Positions 41,175 to 52,550 are shown, numbered from the stretch's first letter. The stretch: 64,000 nucleotides of DNA from Rhizopus arrhizus (GCA_024220505.1 JAKZZE010000014.1:1054001-1118000); one strand, 5' to 3'. Made by a program: numbers and translations. Notes: generated from the letters alone by a model not told the origin.

Positions 41175-41902
41175 GTAGTGACCACCAGATCTTGTTAAGT
41201 AGATCAAACTTGTTAAAATAGGCTAAACTCTTGAGGTTTAGGAATAGGTTTACAATGAAGTTGATTTAGCTTCAAGGGACTTCAGTATTTTGAATAGTGT
41301 GAGATTGGAGTTTGTATGGTTTATATAGTGTTAAATAGGTTTGATTTAAGAAAGGCTTGATATAAGATCAAAGATTTAAGTAGGATTTGATTCCAAAAAG
41401 AGTAATGATTTGAATATAAGTTGCTTGAGTAAAGTGACCACCAGATCTTATAAGTAGATCAGACTGTTTTAAGTAAAGTAAAAATAAAAAGGTAAAATAA
41501 AGATAAAATAAAATAAAAAGGATTTACAATGAAGTGTATATACTTCAAGGGACTTCTTGTTCTTGATGTTAAGTAAAATAAAAGAAAAACAAAAGAGATT
41601 TACTTTATATGATATTTATTCAAATAATCAAAAAGTAAAGTAAATAAAGTAAAATAAAACAAAAGTTAAGAGTGAAGTAAGTAAGTAAGTAAGTAAGTTT
41701 TGATTGCTGTTAAAATGTCGAGGTATTTATATGTTTTTGAGTTTTCTGATTATCTGTTGTTTTTGGTTTTTAGTGTGGAAAATTTTTGTATGAATCTACA
41801 TAGCCATCTGAATTCAGACACTGTCTGTATTCATACAGTTGTCTGTATTCATTCAATTCTTGTGGTACAATTTTTTAATATTTTCCCATTGTGTGTGTTA
41901 CA
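41175..41902 (-). repeat. 3' LTR of element C
   Basis: On the minus strand it begins TGTAACACACACAATGGG and ends GGTGGTCACTAC. It contains two copies of the AGTGACCACCAGATCTT block (41176 and 41433) and a (AAGT)n tract near 41675. Related fragments lie at 12052-13150 and 53515-53790. Confidence 0.8.
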
Positions 41903-42176
41903 GATGCCCCTGGGGAGAGAAAGTTCGTCCTCGAACGTCTTTGGTCTTTGATCAAGTTTTCCTCAGACATCATCTGTATTTTTTCTTTTTCCATTTTTGT
42001 ATTACGTTTGATGATGTTTTGTGGTTGCATGATATTGTGTGAATTCAGATTTTTTTTTTTGATTTGATTCTGTTTTTGAAGATTTTGTTACAATTTTGTT
42101 TCAACTACCCCTCCCAGCCGCCTTGTAGTATAATATTTTTTTTTTTTTTTTTCTTAATGGTAGAATTTTTTTGTGT

Positions 42177-44639
42177 CTAATATCCTAGCCTTGATAGAAA
42201 ATCAGCGCTTTCATTGACTCGTCCAGGACGGTATTTGATTTCGTATTCGTATTCTGATAAAATGGTAATCCATCTTGCTATGATGCCAGTCGGATTTGTT
42301 GTATTAAGTAAACCTTTTAAGGCCGAATGATCTGTTATAATTTTAAATCTTTTTCCCAAGAGATATGGTCTGAATTTCTTTACTGCCCAGATCACAGCTA
42401 AACATTCTAGCTTCGAGACTCCATAGTTTATCTCACTAGATTTTAAGCTTCTACTTGCATATATGATTGGATGCTCATGCCCATTATCGTCCAGTTGTGT
42501 CAAGATACATCCAAGACCATTTCTAGATGCGTCAGTCACCAAGATAAAGTCACGATTAAAGTCGGGCCTTGCTAATACCGGTGCTTGTGTCAACAGTTTT
42601 TTGAGTAATTCAAAAGATTCAGTGGTCTTGTTAGTCCATGGTACCTTTTTTGAGGTTTTTGTTTGATCATGTAAAGGACGTGCGATTGCTGCAAAGTTTT
42701 TGATAAATCGCCGATAGTATGACGCTAGTCCAAGAAATCCCCTTATTTGCGTGAGAGTTTTTGGCACAGGATAGTTTTGTATTTTTTCTATCTTGCTTGG
42801 GTCTGTCTGTATTCCAGTGCTTGTAACAATATACCCGAGAAATTTCAGGTGATCCTTAAAAAAGAAGCATTTCTCTGGATTCAACTTTAAGTTGGCAATT
42901 TGGATACAGTTAAAAACTTGTTCGATATGTATGAGATGTTCATGTATGTTGTGAGAGTATACATTCAAATCGTCAATATAGGCAACTAGACATTTGTTTA
43001 TCAAGGATCTGAAGCAAAGGTCTATGAGGCGTTGAAATGTAGGAGGCGAATTAACTAACCCCATAGGCAAAGTGTTGTAACTGTAGACACCATATTTTGT
43101 AGTAAATGCCGTGAGTTCTTTGCTATTCTCTTCCATTGGTATTTGATGAAAACCGGCCCTCATGTCTAAAGCAGAAAATACTTTTGCCTTTCCCAGAGTA
43201 TCTAGCAAGTCATCAATCCTTGGTAGGGGATACGAATCTTTTTTTGTCACCGCGTTCAGTTTTCGATAGTCAATAACCATACGGTATTCTCCATTTTTTT
43301 TCTTGACTAAGATTACGGGTGCTGCCCACGGACTGTTTGAGGGTGCTATTACTCCTAACTTACAATATTTCTCCAATTCTTTTTGAAGATAGTCTGATTC
43401 AATAGGACTGAGCCGATAAGGCCTGTGACTAATAGGTGGTGTATTCTCTTCTATGGTTATTTTATGTTGTATTAGTGGCGTACATCCAATGGTATCATTA
43501 TTCCAATCAAATATATCTTTATATTTATGTATGAGCTTTCGTAATTTCTTTTCGATTTTCTTCTCTATTTTTCCAACTTCTAATTTAGCGTATTCTTCTG
43601 AATCAATTACTTCATCATCATCTTCATCGTTTGAATGTGTCTCTTCTAGTACAAACAGATCATGGTTTCTATTGAGTTGATAGGCTTGTATCATTTCTTC
43701 ATTTTCCAAATTGTATTCTTCTATTCTTCCTATTTCTTCATACGGTTGTAAATGTATATCAAGTTCGGATCGATTGTATAAATGTATTTCAATATTTCTT
43801 TTGTTAATTATGATATTTGAATTCATGTCGAAATATCCTGTCGCTTCTAAGACTTTTTTGTTTATAATTTCAAAACTGTAGGTGAATTTCCTTTGTTCTT
43901 TGGGTGATCTATCTATATAGAATGTGCTTGAAGTATATGCTTTGATTATCATTCCTTCTTTGGGTGCGCGAATTATCTTTTCGGTTTCTTCAACTAACAC
44001 CTCTATTTTTTGTTCCTTATCTTGTTCTAGCACTAACAATGTATCAGAGCTATTTTTCTCATGTTCTTCTTCTGATGATTCGTCTTCTGCCGAGTAATCC
44101 TCGTCAAAGTTTTCTTCAGAGGTGGATAACTCTTCTGAGTATACATCTGTTGTGTCGTCTTCAAAATGCACTCTTTTAGGTGAAGAATTGGTTAAACTAA
44201 TAGGATTTTGATAGCTTTGGGTGTAGGTGACCATCTTTGGTACTCTTTCTTTTTTTCGCAAGAATGTTATTGGTAATTCAGCCTTTTGATCTTTGTAAGC
44301 CACCTTCAGCGTACTACTGTTAAAGTCTATCTTTGCTTTGGCTCGATTCAACCAGTTATTTCCGATTATAAAATGTGAAGGACATGAAGGTAATACTTCT
44401 ACATTGCAAGGTATGACTATATTTTCTTTAACTTCTATTGGCACATCATATATAATTCCTAATGCAGGTTGTTTGGTTCCGTTTCCTAAGGTAAATATAC
44501 TTTCTGAAGGTGCGTCGATTTTTAATTTTAATGCATCGGCTAATGCTTTTGACATACATGTTTTTGCTGCTCCACAGTCAATCAAAGTTTTAACATTATG
44601 ATCACCAATGCTTGTTTTAGAATATACAGCCGTAGTGTT
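42177..44639 (-). pseudogene. Pol of element C, main part (protease, RT, RNase H)
   Basis: Continues in frame from 50621 once element B and one GTGTT are removed. Aspartic protease with LIDCGAAKTCM, an acidic Glu/Ser/Asp-rich linker, RT with VIDYRKLN, SALDMRAGFHQI and the catalytic YIDD, then RNase H with LVTDASRNGLG and ITDHSALKGL. It ends VNESADFLSRLGY and stop. Classical gypsy Pol would go on to the integrase, which is absent here, with only 274 bp left to the LTR. The reading frame of this part itself is undamaged. Confidence 0.88.
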
Positions 44640-45212
44640 TGTTGTATAATGGTTAATGTAATAAAATAAAAGGTAGAAACAAAGATCAAGAAACAGTTTG
44701 AGTACTTTTTGAGACTGATCTTTATTTCAGTTTAAGTTTTTTTAAAGTAAAAATTATTCTAATTGAAGGTAGGTATTTATATCTTATTGAGTGAGTGGCT
44801 TGATATCTTCTATTGTAAGCGTTCTTCTAATATTCAGGTACTTTAGCAAGTGTCATCTATAATTATGATTATGAAAACTTTTCATTTGTTCTTTTGTATG
44901 TCTGTCATAGATTATCTTTTATTCTGGGAATTCCTCACTGATTTGAATAACGTTATTTTACGCGTTATTTCAATTATGTGAAGGATTAGCAATATTCCTG
45001 ATATTGGATTGGATCTTGTTATTTTAGTTGATACTTCTTCTTATCAAAGAACTCTCATTAATACAAAACATATTCTAAAAGAATATGTTTAATTGGAATT
45101 GATTGTATGATCTTATTTAAATAAACTTATATTTTTATTTTATTTAATTATGATCTTGTATTAAGACTTATATTTATCAATGTCTACTACGATCAGTTAC
45201 TGTTCTACAACA
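44640..45212 (-). repeat. 3' LTR of chromovirus B
   Basis: On the minus strand TGTTGTAGAACAGTAAC ... CATTATACAACA. Its first 13 bases equal those of LTR A, so A and B are related families. A further copy joined to LTR A is at 15884-16447. Confidence 0.92.
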
Positions 45213-45232
45213 TAATCCCCTCCCAGGTATGA

Positions 45233-48200
45233 TCAATACCGTTTAGATCTTTTAGGTCTACCTTGGCTCTTATTCTTCTCATTAATTGTTGTGGAAGAGT
45301 AGCTGGTTTCTTTTAAGTCTGTTGGTATTTTACGTTTACTTGACTGAGGATTAGATTCCTTATTTGTATTATTTGACTTTTCTTTTTTATCAAGAATTTT
45401 ATATTTTGTTTTAATGTCTTCAGGGACAATACCAATTCTTTGCCAATATTCAGTTATGAATTTAAGATCTGCAAAGTGAGATGCAGGTTCCCAGGTATCT
45501 TCACTCTCATCATAACCTTTCCATCTACACTTATAAATATATTTTCCTTTAACTTTTTTATGTGTTAAGATGGCTTCAACTTGATAGAATTTATTTGAGG
45601 ATATTACTTCATCCTGTGATATCATCTTGAGTGCAGATGGTGGGTAGTTTTTAGGTAATAAATCTCCCTTTTCATCTTCAAGCACATATGATCCACCTTG
45701 GGTGATCCTTTTAACTTTATAAGGTCCCTCATATGGAGCATCAAGCTTATTTGTTTTATAATTTACTGTTACCATTACATAACTATTTTCGGGGATTGAT
45801 ACAAGTTTATGTGACGCATCAAATTTTTCCTTTTGTTTGTTTGTTATTATTTTTGTTCTTTCGTATATAGCAGGAAATACAATTTCTGTCATCTTTTTTA
45901 TATTTTTTAAAAGTTCTGTATTTAATTCTTCCTTAGTTGCTTCATCTTTTTCCTGACTGAAGTCTTCAAAGTCATTTGGATTACGACCGAACATTAAAGT
46001 GAAGGGTGGCGTCTTAGTACGTTCATTATATTTGCTATTTAGGTAGAGTTGTGTAGAAGGAACATATAAATCCCAGTCTGCTTTAGCACCTTCGACTTGT
46101 TTCTTTATGGCTTTTACAGCACTTTGTACCCAACGTTCACTTACACCATTAGCTCTGGGATGGTAACTAGATATGAGTCTATGATCATAACCAGCATTTT
46201 CAGCAAGTAATTGCATAAGCTCATTTACAAATTCACCACCATTATCAGATTGGAGTATACGAGGAAAACCATAATTAGAGAATACATCGATTAATGTTTT
46301 TACAATTGTCATAGATTGTTTATCAGGGATAGGTTTCAATATGCAGTAACGAGTAGCAATGTCAACCATAATCAGTAAGTAATTGTTGCCATTCAAGGAA
46401 GTTTTCATGGGACCAGCTAAGTCGATGCCCCAACTATCACCAGGTAATGTGGCTGTTATAGGTCTTAAAGGGTTATAACCTTTTTTGATTATGTTAAATT
46501 GTTGACAGGGTACACAACTTTTTACTAATTCTACTGCTTCTTCTTTTAGATTATTCCAGTAGATACCTTTACGTTTTAAAGCATGGTAAATTGCATCAGA
46601 ACCAAAGTGTCCTTTTAGATGTTCTTTAAGAAGAAGTTCTTTACGTTCTTCTGAATCCGCTGGTGTTATGTATTCACCGTCATTAATACTAGGTAATTTT
46701 ATAGCTGTTCTGTTAAGCAGACGAGCATTATCCCCTCCCAGTTCATTGACAGGATTCTCAATTTCATAGAGACGAGAAAGTGTATCAGGTAAGATATTAT
46801 CTATTCCTGGCAGATGAACGACTTTAAAATCATACTTTAATAAAGTATCCAGCCAATTGATCAGCATTACGTTTGCTATTTTTTGCGTGTGAAGATAGGT
46901 CAATGCTTTATGATCCGTATATAGAGTGAAGTGATTACCCCAGAGATATTTATGGAACTTTTTTAATGCATAGACTACTGCTAATAATTCACGCTTAGTA
47001 GCTGAGTAGTTACGTTCACTTTTAGAGAGACTTTTCGCCATCATGGAAATATATTTTATTTTTCCATCAATCACTTGATAGAGAACAACACCTACACCAA
47101 CGTTAGAAGCATCAGTGGCAACACAGAAAGGACGATTTAAATCAGGATAGGCTAAGATTGTACCTTCCAAAAGTACCTTTTTAAGATTATCAAAGCATGT
47201 TTGATGTTTACTGTTCCATAATTTTTCAAGTGATTTTTCATTCCTCAATGCATCCAGCGGAGCCAAGAGTGTGGACGCTTTAGGGATAAGAGGTCGGAAG
47301 TAATTTATGAGACCACAATATCTCATGATATCCTTTCCTGTTTTAGGTATAGGGAAATCTTGTACATTAGCAACTTTGCGAACATCAAGAGATACACCTT
47401 TAGGCGATATTCTAAAACCAAGTAAATTAATCTTATTTTGAAAGAATTTACATTTATCAGGATTTAATTTGAGATTTACTTTGGTCAGCTTATTTATTAC
47501 TGCTTTTAAATGTAGTTTATGTTCTTCAATTGAAGTAGATGCGACTACTATATCATCGATAAAGCATCTAGCAAAGGGCATATTCTCAAGTGCTATACTC
47601 ATTGTTCTTTGCATCACACTAGATACGTGTTTTAAACCAAATGGAGTACCAATTGGCACGTATTGTACATTATTCCATGAGAATGCTAATTTATGAGCAT
47701 GATCCTCTCGCAACCTTAAAGAGTTAAATGCGGATTTAAGATCCAAAGTAGAATATACTGAAGCTCCTTTTAATTCTTCAAAGAGTTCAGATATTTTTGG
47801 TAAAGGCATTCGGTCAATAGAAGATAAAAGAGCATTAATATGTCTAGGATCATGGCATACACGATAACCAGTTATTTCTCCCTTGGCATTTGTCTTTTTT
47901 ACTACAGTTAAAGCCGAATTCCATTCAGTGTTAGCAGGAGCACGTTTTATGACACCATTATCCAGCCATTCATTAATCTGATCCTGTACAACTTGATGAT
48001 ACACTAAAGCGATCGGGTAAGGACTTCGATAAGATGTTACATTTTCTGGAGTTTCAATTGAGACAACAGATTCTGGAATTGTACAAAAAGAACCTTTAGG
48101 TATGCCTTGATTTAATTGAATCAATGGTTTAATATCATTTATAGCAGATTGAAATTGTTCAGGAGTTCCTGCGGGGCAGTCTTCAAGTTCTGACATTTCC

Positions 48201-48664
48201 TTATCTACTTCTTCTAAGAGCTCACTATTGTCACTATATTTAGATTGTGCAGCTTGAATATTGTCTACTTCATCAGTATCCCATTTATATGGTAAACCAG
48301 TAAGACCGATTCCAAGTTTAGTCATAAAATCTGTACCTATACTCATGTCATGATCATTTGTTAAGTTCATTACTTCGAAGTTATGAGTATAATTTTTTTC
48401 ATTACATCTGATGTTTAATTCAATTGTACCAATTCGTGTAATAGTAGATTTAGAATCAGCCAATTTTATTACATCTTTTTCCTTAGATGGAACAATAGGA
48501 AAATTATGTTCTAGACAAAACTTTTTATTAATTGACGAAAAATTTGCACCTGTATCTAAGATAGTCATTGCTTTTACATTATTTACAAGGATAGGAAAGC
48601 TTATAGAATCATCTTTAGTCAGTTTAAAATCACGAGTAACAGTTATGTCTTTATTTCTTAATTT
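45233..48664 (-). CDS. Pol polyprotein of chromovirus B
   Basis: Opens directly after the gag UGA in the same frame. The first ATG is at 48568, within the protease (MTILDTGANFSS). The residues before it, including KLRNKDITVTRDFKL, are also open, so the protease needs readthrough to be made whole. Order: aspartic protease, RT with YSTLDLKSAF and the catalytic FIDD, RNase H with VATDASNVGVG, integrase with the zinc region (KGHFGSDA ... SCVPCQ), Asp in GIDLAGP, Asp in SDNGGEF, Glu in GVSERW, a GPY/F-like module (YEGPYKVKRI) and a C-terminal chromodomain (CRWKGYDESEDTWEP). The C-terminus is basic. No defects are seen within pol. Confidence 0.93.
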   Translation of the reverse strand, partial: KLRNKDITVTRDFKLTKDDSISFPILVNNVKAMTILDTGANFSSINKKFCLEHNFPIVPSKEKDVIKLADSKSTITRIGTIELNIRCNEKNYTHNFEVMNLTNDHDMSIGTDFMTKLGIGLTGLPYKWDTDEVDNIQAAQSKYSDNSELLEEVDKEMSELEDCPAGTPEQFQSAINDIKPLIQLNQGIPKGSFCTIPESVVSIETPENVTSYRSPYPIALVYHQVVQDQINEWLDNGVIKRAPANTEWNSALTVVKKTNAKGEITGYRVCHDPRHINALLSSIDRMPLPKISELFEELKGASVYSTLDLKSAFNSLRLREDHAHKLAFSWNNVQYVPIGTPFGLKHVSSVMQRTMSIALENMPFARCFIDDIVVASTSIEEHKLHLKAVINKLTKVNLKLNPDKCKFFQNKINLLGFRISPKGVSLDVRKVANVQDFPIPKTGKDIMRYCGLINYFRPLIPKASTLLAPLDALRNEKSLEKLWNSKHQTCFDNLKKVLLEGTILAYPDLNRPFCVATDASNVGVGVVLYQVIDGKIKYISMMAKSLSKSERNYSATKRELLAVVYALKKFHKYLWGNHFTLYTDHKALTYLHTQKIANVMLINWLDTLLKYDFKVVHLPGIDNILPDTLSRLYEIENPVNELGGDNARLLNRTAIKLPSINDGEYITPADSEERKELLLKEHLKGHFGSDAIYHALKRKGIYWNNLKEEAVELVKSCVPCQQFNIIKKGYNPLRPITATLPGDSWGIDLAGPMKTSLNGNNYLLIMVDIATRYCILKPIPDKQSMTIVKTLIDVFSNYGFPRILQSDNGGEFVNELMQLLAENAGYDHRLISSYHPRANGVSERWVQSAVKAIKKQVEGAKADWDLYVPSTQLYLNSKYNERTKTPPFTLMFGRNPNDFEDFSQEKDEATKEELNTELLKNIKKMTEIVFPAIYERTKIITNKQKEKFDASHKLVSIPENSYVMVTVNYKTNKLDAPYEGPYKVKRITQGGSYVLEDEKGDLLPKNYPPSALKMISQDEVISSNKFYQVEAILTHKKVKGKYIYKCRWKGYDESEDTWEPASHFADLKFITEYWQRIGIVPEDIKTKYKILDKKEKSNNTNKESNPQSSKRKIPTDLKETSYSSTTINEKNKSQGRPKRSKRY

Positions 48665-50002
48665 TCAATCAAGAGCCATACGGTTTAGATGACCGTTGTT
48701 TACATCTTCATCATTTTCAGAATCTTCATTGGTATTTGAACGGATCGCCATACGGTTGACGCGAGAGAGAGAAAATCCTTCTTTTGCCTTGGCATTATTA
48801 GAAGATTTCTTAGCCTCTTTAAATTCTTCACAGCGGTGGCCTTTGTTCCATTCTTTACCACAATACATACAAGGTTTAGGCTTATTAGTACCCTTATTGA
48901 GATTTGAATTATTTGACTTGACAAAGTTGATGACTTTATTAGTTCCAGATGAAACTTTACTAGTCGTACCAAGAGAACCACGAGAACTTTGTTCTTCATC
49001 AGTTAGTCTTCCACGCTTGTGCGGGTTCTTGATAGAGAAAGCAGAATCCTCACCCGAGGCAAGGACCAAATCAATTATTTGGTTGATTGAACCAGGGAGT
49101 TTAGCACCGAGGTGAGAAGAGATGGCCACTTGTGCTACAGTTTTGACAGATGGCTTCAAGGAAGCGAAATAGGTGACAGCTAATTGAGTTCCATCCTCCA
49201 TACCAGCTTCTCTTCGCATTTTTTGAAATCGGTTTGAATACTCTCTGTTACTTTCATAGGGGGCTTGACGCATGGAACCAACCTCGACCATTAAAAGAAA
49301 CTTTCTGTATGGTGTGTCAAAGTGATCGAGAACAATGGGGCGGACTTCCTTCCAAGTGTAACGTTTATCCATCAAAGCTTCTCTACACCAGGATACTTGT
49401 TCTGGATTCATACACAATGGCAGCAGACGTTCCCAATTTGAATTGAGAGATAGACCATGGGCATGAAGTACAGTTTCGAACGTATTGCAAAAGTCATAGG
49501 CCGAGTCAAAAGGGTCTGCCTTCTTTCTCCATAAAGTTTCACCACGGAGTTGCAACACAGGAAGATCGTTTGGAACCACTAAACGTACTAAACCAAGATT
49601 GTTACCAAGGTCTTTTGCATCTTGTCTTTCTTCAAATAATGAAGTCATAGACTTATGAGCTTCTTTGGCAGCGACAATCTTTTGTTCAAATTCCCTATAT
49701 AGAGACAAAGCTTGCAAGGTTTCAGGGCTATCCGGGTCAGACTTGTTAGAATTCATATAGGTAGCAAATAGCAATAAGGCTTGTTTCTTCATATCCTTAA
49801 TCATTTCAAGGCTTTTACGAGCAATATCTTCAGGCTTTTGTGAGACAGGAGGAATATCTTCTTCCATAGGCGTAGCTTCAGAATGCGCGTACTTACTTGC
49901 CATAGTACCAAGTTGAGTAGTAGGAGCCATCAAAGAAGAGTCCGGAGATGAAGATTGAGGAGGTGAACCATCAGTTGATTCAGTTGCAATGTTTTCAGAC
50001 AT
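48665..50002 (-). CDS. Gag of chromovirus B
   Basis: 445 aa from ATG 50002 (MSENIATES). An acidic, Ser-rich N-terminus, a capsid-like helical domain (LPVLQLRGETLWRKK to about residue 300), and a CCHC knuckle CMYCGKEWNKGHRC near residue 395 of the chromovirus C-x2-C-x3-W-x3-H-x-C type. Ends RMALD-UGA. The stop is followed by AAA in the same frame as pol. In chromovirus D the equivalent junction is open. Confidence 0.92.
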   Translation of the reverse strand: MSENIATESTDGSPPQSSSPDSSLMAPTTQLGTMASKYAHSEATPMEEDIPPVSQKPEDIARKSLEMIKDMKKQALLLFATYMNSNKSDPDSPETLQALSLYREFEQKIVAAKEAHKSMTSLFEERQDAKDLGNNLGLVRLVVPNDLPVLQLRGETLWRKKADPFDSAYDFCNTFETVLHAHGLSLNSNWERLLPLCMNPEQVSWCREALMDKRYTWKEVRPIVLDHFDTPYRKFLLMVEVGSMRQAPYESNREYSNRFQKMRREAGMEDGTQLAVTYFASLKPSVKTVAQVAISSHLGAKLPGSINQIIDLVLASGEDSAFSIKNPHKRGRLTDEEQSSRGSLGTTSKVSSGTNKVINFVKSNNSNLNKGTNKPKPCMYCGKEWNKGHRCEEFKEAKKSSNNAKAKEGFSLSRVNRMAIRSNTNEDSENDEDVNNGHLNRMALD

Positions 50003-50047
50003 ACGTATTTTAACTTTAGAATAAAGAGCAAAATTCAAAAAGTAAAA

Positions 50048-50620
50048 TGTTGTATAATGGTTAATGTAATAAAATAAAAGGTAGAAACAAAGATCAAGAA
50101 ACAGTTTGAGTACTTTTTGAGACTGATCTTTATTTCAGTTTAAGTTTTTTTAAAGTAAAAATTATTCTAATTGAAGGTAGGTATTTATATCTTATTGAGT
50201 GAGTGGCTTGATATCTTCTATTGTAAGCGTTCTTCTAATATTCAGGTACTTTAGCAAGTGTCATCTATAATTATGATTATGAAAACTTTTCATTTGTTCT
50301 TTTGTATGTCTGTCATAGATTATCTTTTATTCTGGGAATTCCTCACTGATTTGAATAACGTTATTTTACGCGTTATTTCAATTATGTGAAGGATTAGCAA
50401 TATTCCTGATATTGGATTGGATCTTGTTATTTTAGTTGATACTTCTTCTTATCAAAGAACTCTCATTAATACAAAACATATTCTAAAAGAATATGTTTAA
50501 TTGGAATTGATTGTATGATCTTATTTAAATAAACTTATATTTTTATTTTATTTAATTATGATCTTGTATTAAGACTTATATTTATCAATGTCTACTACGA
50601 TCAGTTACTGTTCTACAACA
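50048..50620 (-). repeat. 5' LTR of chromovirus B
   Basis: 573 bp, matching 44640-45212 at every position I compared. On the coding strand it ends ATACAACA. Directly downstream is TTTTACTTTTTGAATTTTGC, not a TGG-type tRNA primer site. Confidence 0.9.
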
Positions 50621-50895
50621 GTGTTTATGTCTTCATCTTCCATTATAGCCATTGTCTGTTGAGTTTCATTTGTTTTAGTAGTCATTCTTTTGGGTCTACA
50701 TGCTCCAATTAATTCTCTTCGATATCTGGGTGTAGAAGAAATCAGATCTCGTACAGATATGTTTGCAGGTTTATCTAGCACGTCTGTTACTATGTCATAA
50801 GAAACGTCAGGCTGTGTTCTCTTTTTCGGTGTCCTCCTTCTAATAGGTTCAATTGGTAGGTCCGTATCCATTTCTACATTATGTGTTGCGGTCAT
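50621..50895 (-). pseudogene. Pol of element C, 5' part
   Basis: Starts ATG 50895, overlapping the stop of the preceding short frame (51089-50892) in AAATGA. It reads PIRRRTPKKRTQPDV and similar basic sequence up to INT at the element B junction, and continues at 44639. The spacer frame 51089-50892 is in the gag frame, after the gag stop, and is Lys/Gln-rich. How pol was expressed is not clear. Confidence 0.7.
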
Positions 50896-51218
50896 TTGAC
50901 TGTTGGTTGTCGGTTTGATTTCTTCAAGATGACTTCGTGTGATGACTTTCCTATTTGTGGTTGATTCTTTTGCTGGTTTCTTTTGATTTGGAAGTTTGGA
51001 TTTCGTATAAGGTACTCCTCTTCTGACTTCAGGAGGCTTTTCTGGTCTGATAGCCGAGTATAGCTCTTTGTCAGTATATTCCTCTTCATTTTGGGTTAAT
51101 ATAGCGTTTAATTGTTGTGTTGATTGTTGTGTTGATTGTTGTTGTTGTTTGTTAATGGATTTTTTTATATTTTGGGTGTCCGATTGACCATTGTTTTCTT
51201 TATAAACAACCGACCCAT

Positions 51219-52550
51219 TCAGTTTTTTGCCGGTTGGCTTTGTTGTTGTTCATGTTGATATGTAAAGGGTTGATTATTGTAGTTGCTATTTGACTCCTTG
51301 CGGTTATACTCTGATCTATTGTTGTAATCACCGTTGTTTCTGCTTTGGTTGTGTCCACTACTATTGTAACTATTGCGATTGTTGAAGCTATTATATCCGT
51401 TGTTATACCCACTGTTATTATATCCGCCATTGCTATTGTATCCATTATTATTATTATATCCATTACTGTTGTTATATCTTCCGTTGTTGTATCCATTACT
51501 ATTGTTGTATCTATTACTGTTGTTGTATTCATTACTGTTGTTGTATCCATTATTGTTGTTGTATCCATTATTACCATCATTGTTCCGATAATTATTCCTA
51601 TTGTTGCGATTGTTGAATCTATTTTGACTACTGTGGTATCCTTGACCAGAAAGCTCATTTCGTATGGCCTGTTGTATCATTCCAAAAAGGTCCTGCTGAT
51701 TGTTGGGTTGCATAGGATTATTATGGTTATTACTAGTAGTATGATAAGCATAGTACTTTGAATCATTAGGTTGTCCAATTATATCCATAGTACTTAATTG
51801 ATTAGGTACGATGTATGGTTGTCTTGTTTTATGATGAGACCGGACATCATTAATTGTGATAAATTGTGTTGGTCTTTCTTCAGTGTCTATCAATTCAATG
51901 TTGTGGTTGTTAATATTATGATGACCATGATAAGCATTATCGTCGTGATAAATTAAAGCATTGTTAATATTGCGAGGAATAAATGGATTATCAACCATTG
52001 CGATTTTTCGTGGTCTATTTGCATTCCACCATCCTTCAGCATGGTTAATCCAATCCTGGAATGTCTTTGAACTACATTGGATACAGAACTGTTTGATTTC
52101 CCGCAATAATCCAGCACGGAATCGACTTTGAACTACCTCTTCGCTAGTAATATTGGCCAGGTCGGCGGCTTCTCGTAGTCTAGCCAAGAAAATCTGAGGG
52201 TGTTCTTGATCACCTTGATACATCTCATTGAATTCTAATTCATAGCTTTGTATTAGTTCAGGGGTGATATAATGTTCTTTCAGCTTTTCAATAGCCATAT
52301 CATATGTGAGTTCTGTATTTTCCTTGAGTATAACATTTTCGTAATATATTTTTGCTGCACGTCGTAATTGGGACTTGAGAATAACAAGTTTGCGCGAATC
52401 ATTATGTGTATTACTGATAGCGAGGAAAGATTCTAGTATCTCCAAGAAATGTCGAAAATCTTCTCCTTCATAACCATGGAATTCAATTAGTCTGGGACGA
52501 TATCCTTGGTTGCTGACTGAGGCCAACGCGTTTTGTCCTGCTGTATTCAT
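51219..52550 (-). CDS. Gag of element C with Asn-rich tail
   Basis: 443 aa from ATG 52550 (MNTAGQNALAS). A retrotransposon-gag domain (LIEFHGYEGEDFRHFLEILE to AEGWWNANRPRK, residues about 20-190), a linker, then a tail (about residues 320-435) made of imperfect GYNNSN/NRNN repeats with Tyr, Gly and Ser, ending QPAKN. No zinc knuckle is visible. The tail may serve RNA binding or self-assembly. The frame is intact. Confidence 0.82.
   Translation of the reverse strand: MNTAGQNALASVSNQGYRPRLIEFHGYEGEDFRHFLEILESFLAISNTHNDSRKLVILKSQLRRAAKIYYENVILKENTELTYDMAIEKLKEHYITPELIQSYELEFNEMYQGDQEHPQIFLARLREAADLANITSEEVVQSRFRAGLLREIKQFCIQCSSKTFQDWINHAEGWWNANRPRKIAMVDNPFIPRNINNALIYHDDNAYHGHHNINNHNIELIDTEERPTQFITINDVRSHHKTRQPYIVPNQLSTMDIIGQPNDSKYYAYHTTSNNHNNPMQPNNQQDLFGMIQQAIRNELSGQGYHSSQNRFNNRNNRNNYRNNDGNNGYNNNNGYNNSNEYNNSNRYNNSNGYNNGRYNNSNGYNNNNGYNSNGGYNNSGYNNGYNSFNNRNSYNSSGHNQSRNNGDYNNRSEYNRKESNSNYNNQPFTYQHEQQQSQPAKN

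Larger units (their letters stand above)
44640..50620 (-). mobile_element. Complete Ty3/gypsy chromovirus B nested in element C
   Basis: 5981 bp. LTRs of 573 bp at 44640-45212 and 50048-50620 appear identical by eye. Target duplication GTGTT (44635-44639 and 50621-50625). A polypurine tract GGGAGGGGATTA (minus strand, 45213-45224) precedes the 3' LTR. gag and pol lie on the minus strand in the same frame. It inserted in the pol gene of C just upstream of the protease. Confidence 0.95.

Noticed and set aside
43453..44601. Short plus-strand frames inside element C
   Set aside because: Antisense to a clear pol gene, no homology seen.
51373..51591. Plus-strand Leu/Tyr-repeat protein
   Set aside because: Antisense shadow of the Asn-rich Gag tail of element C.
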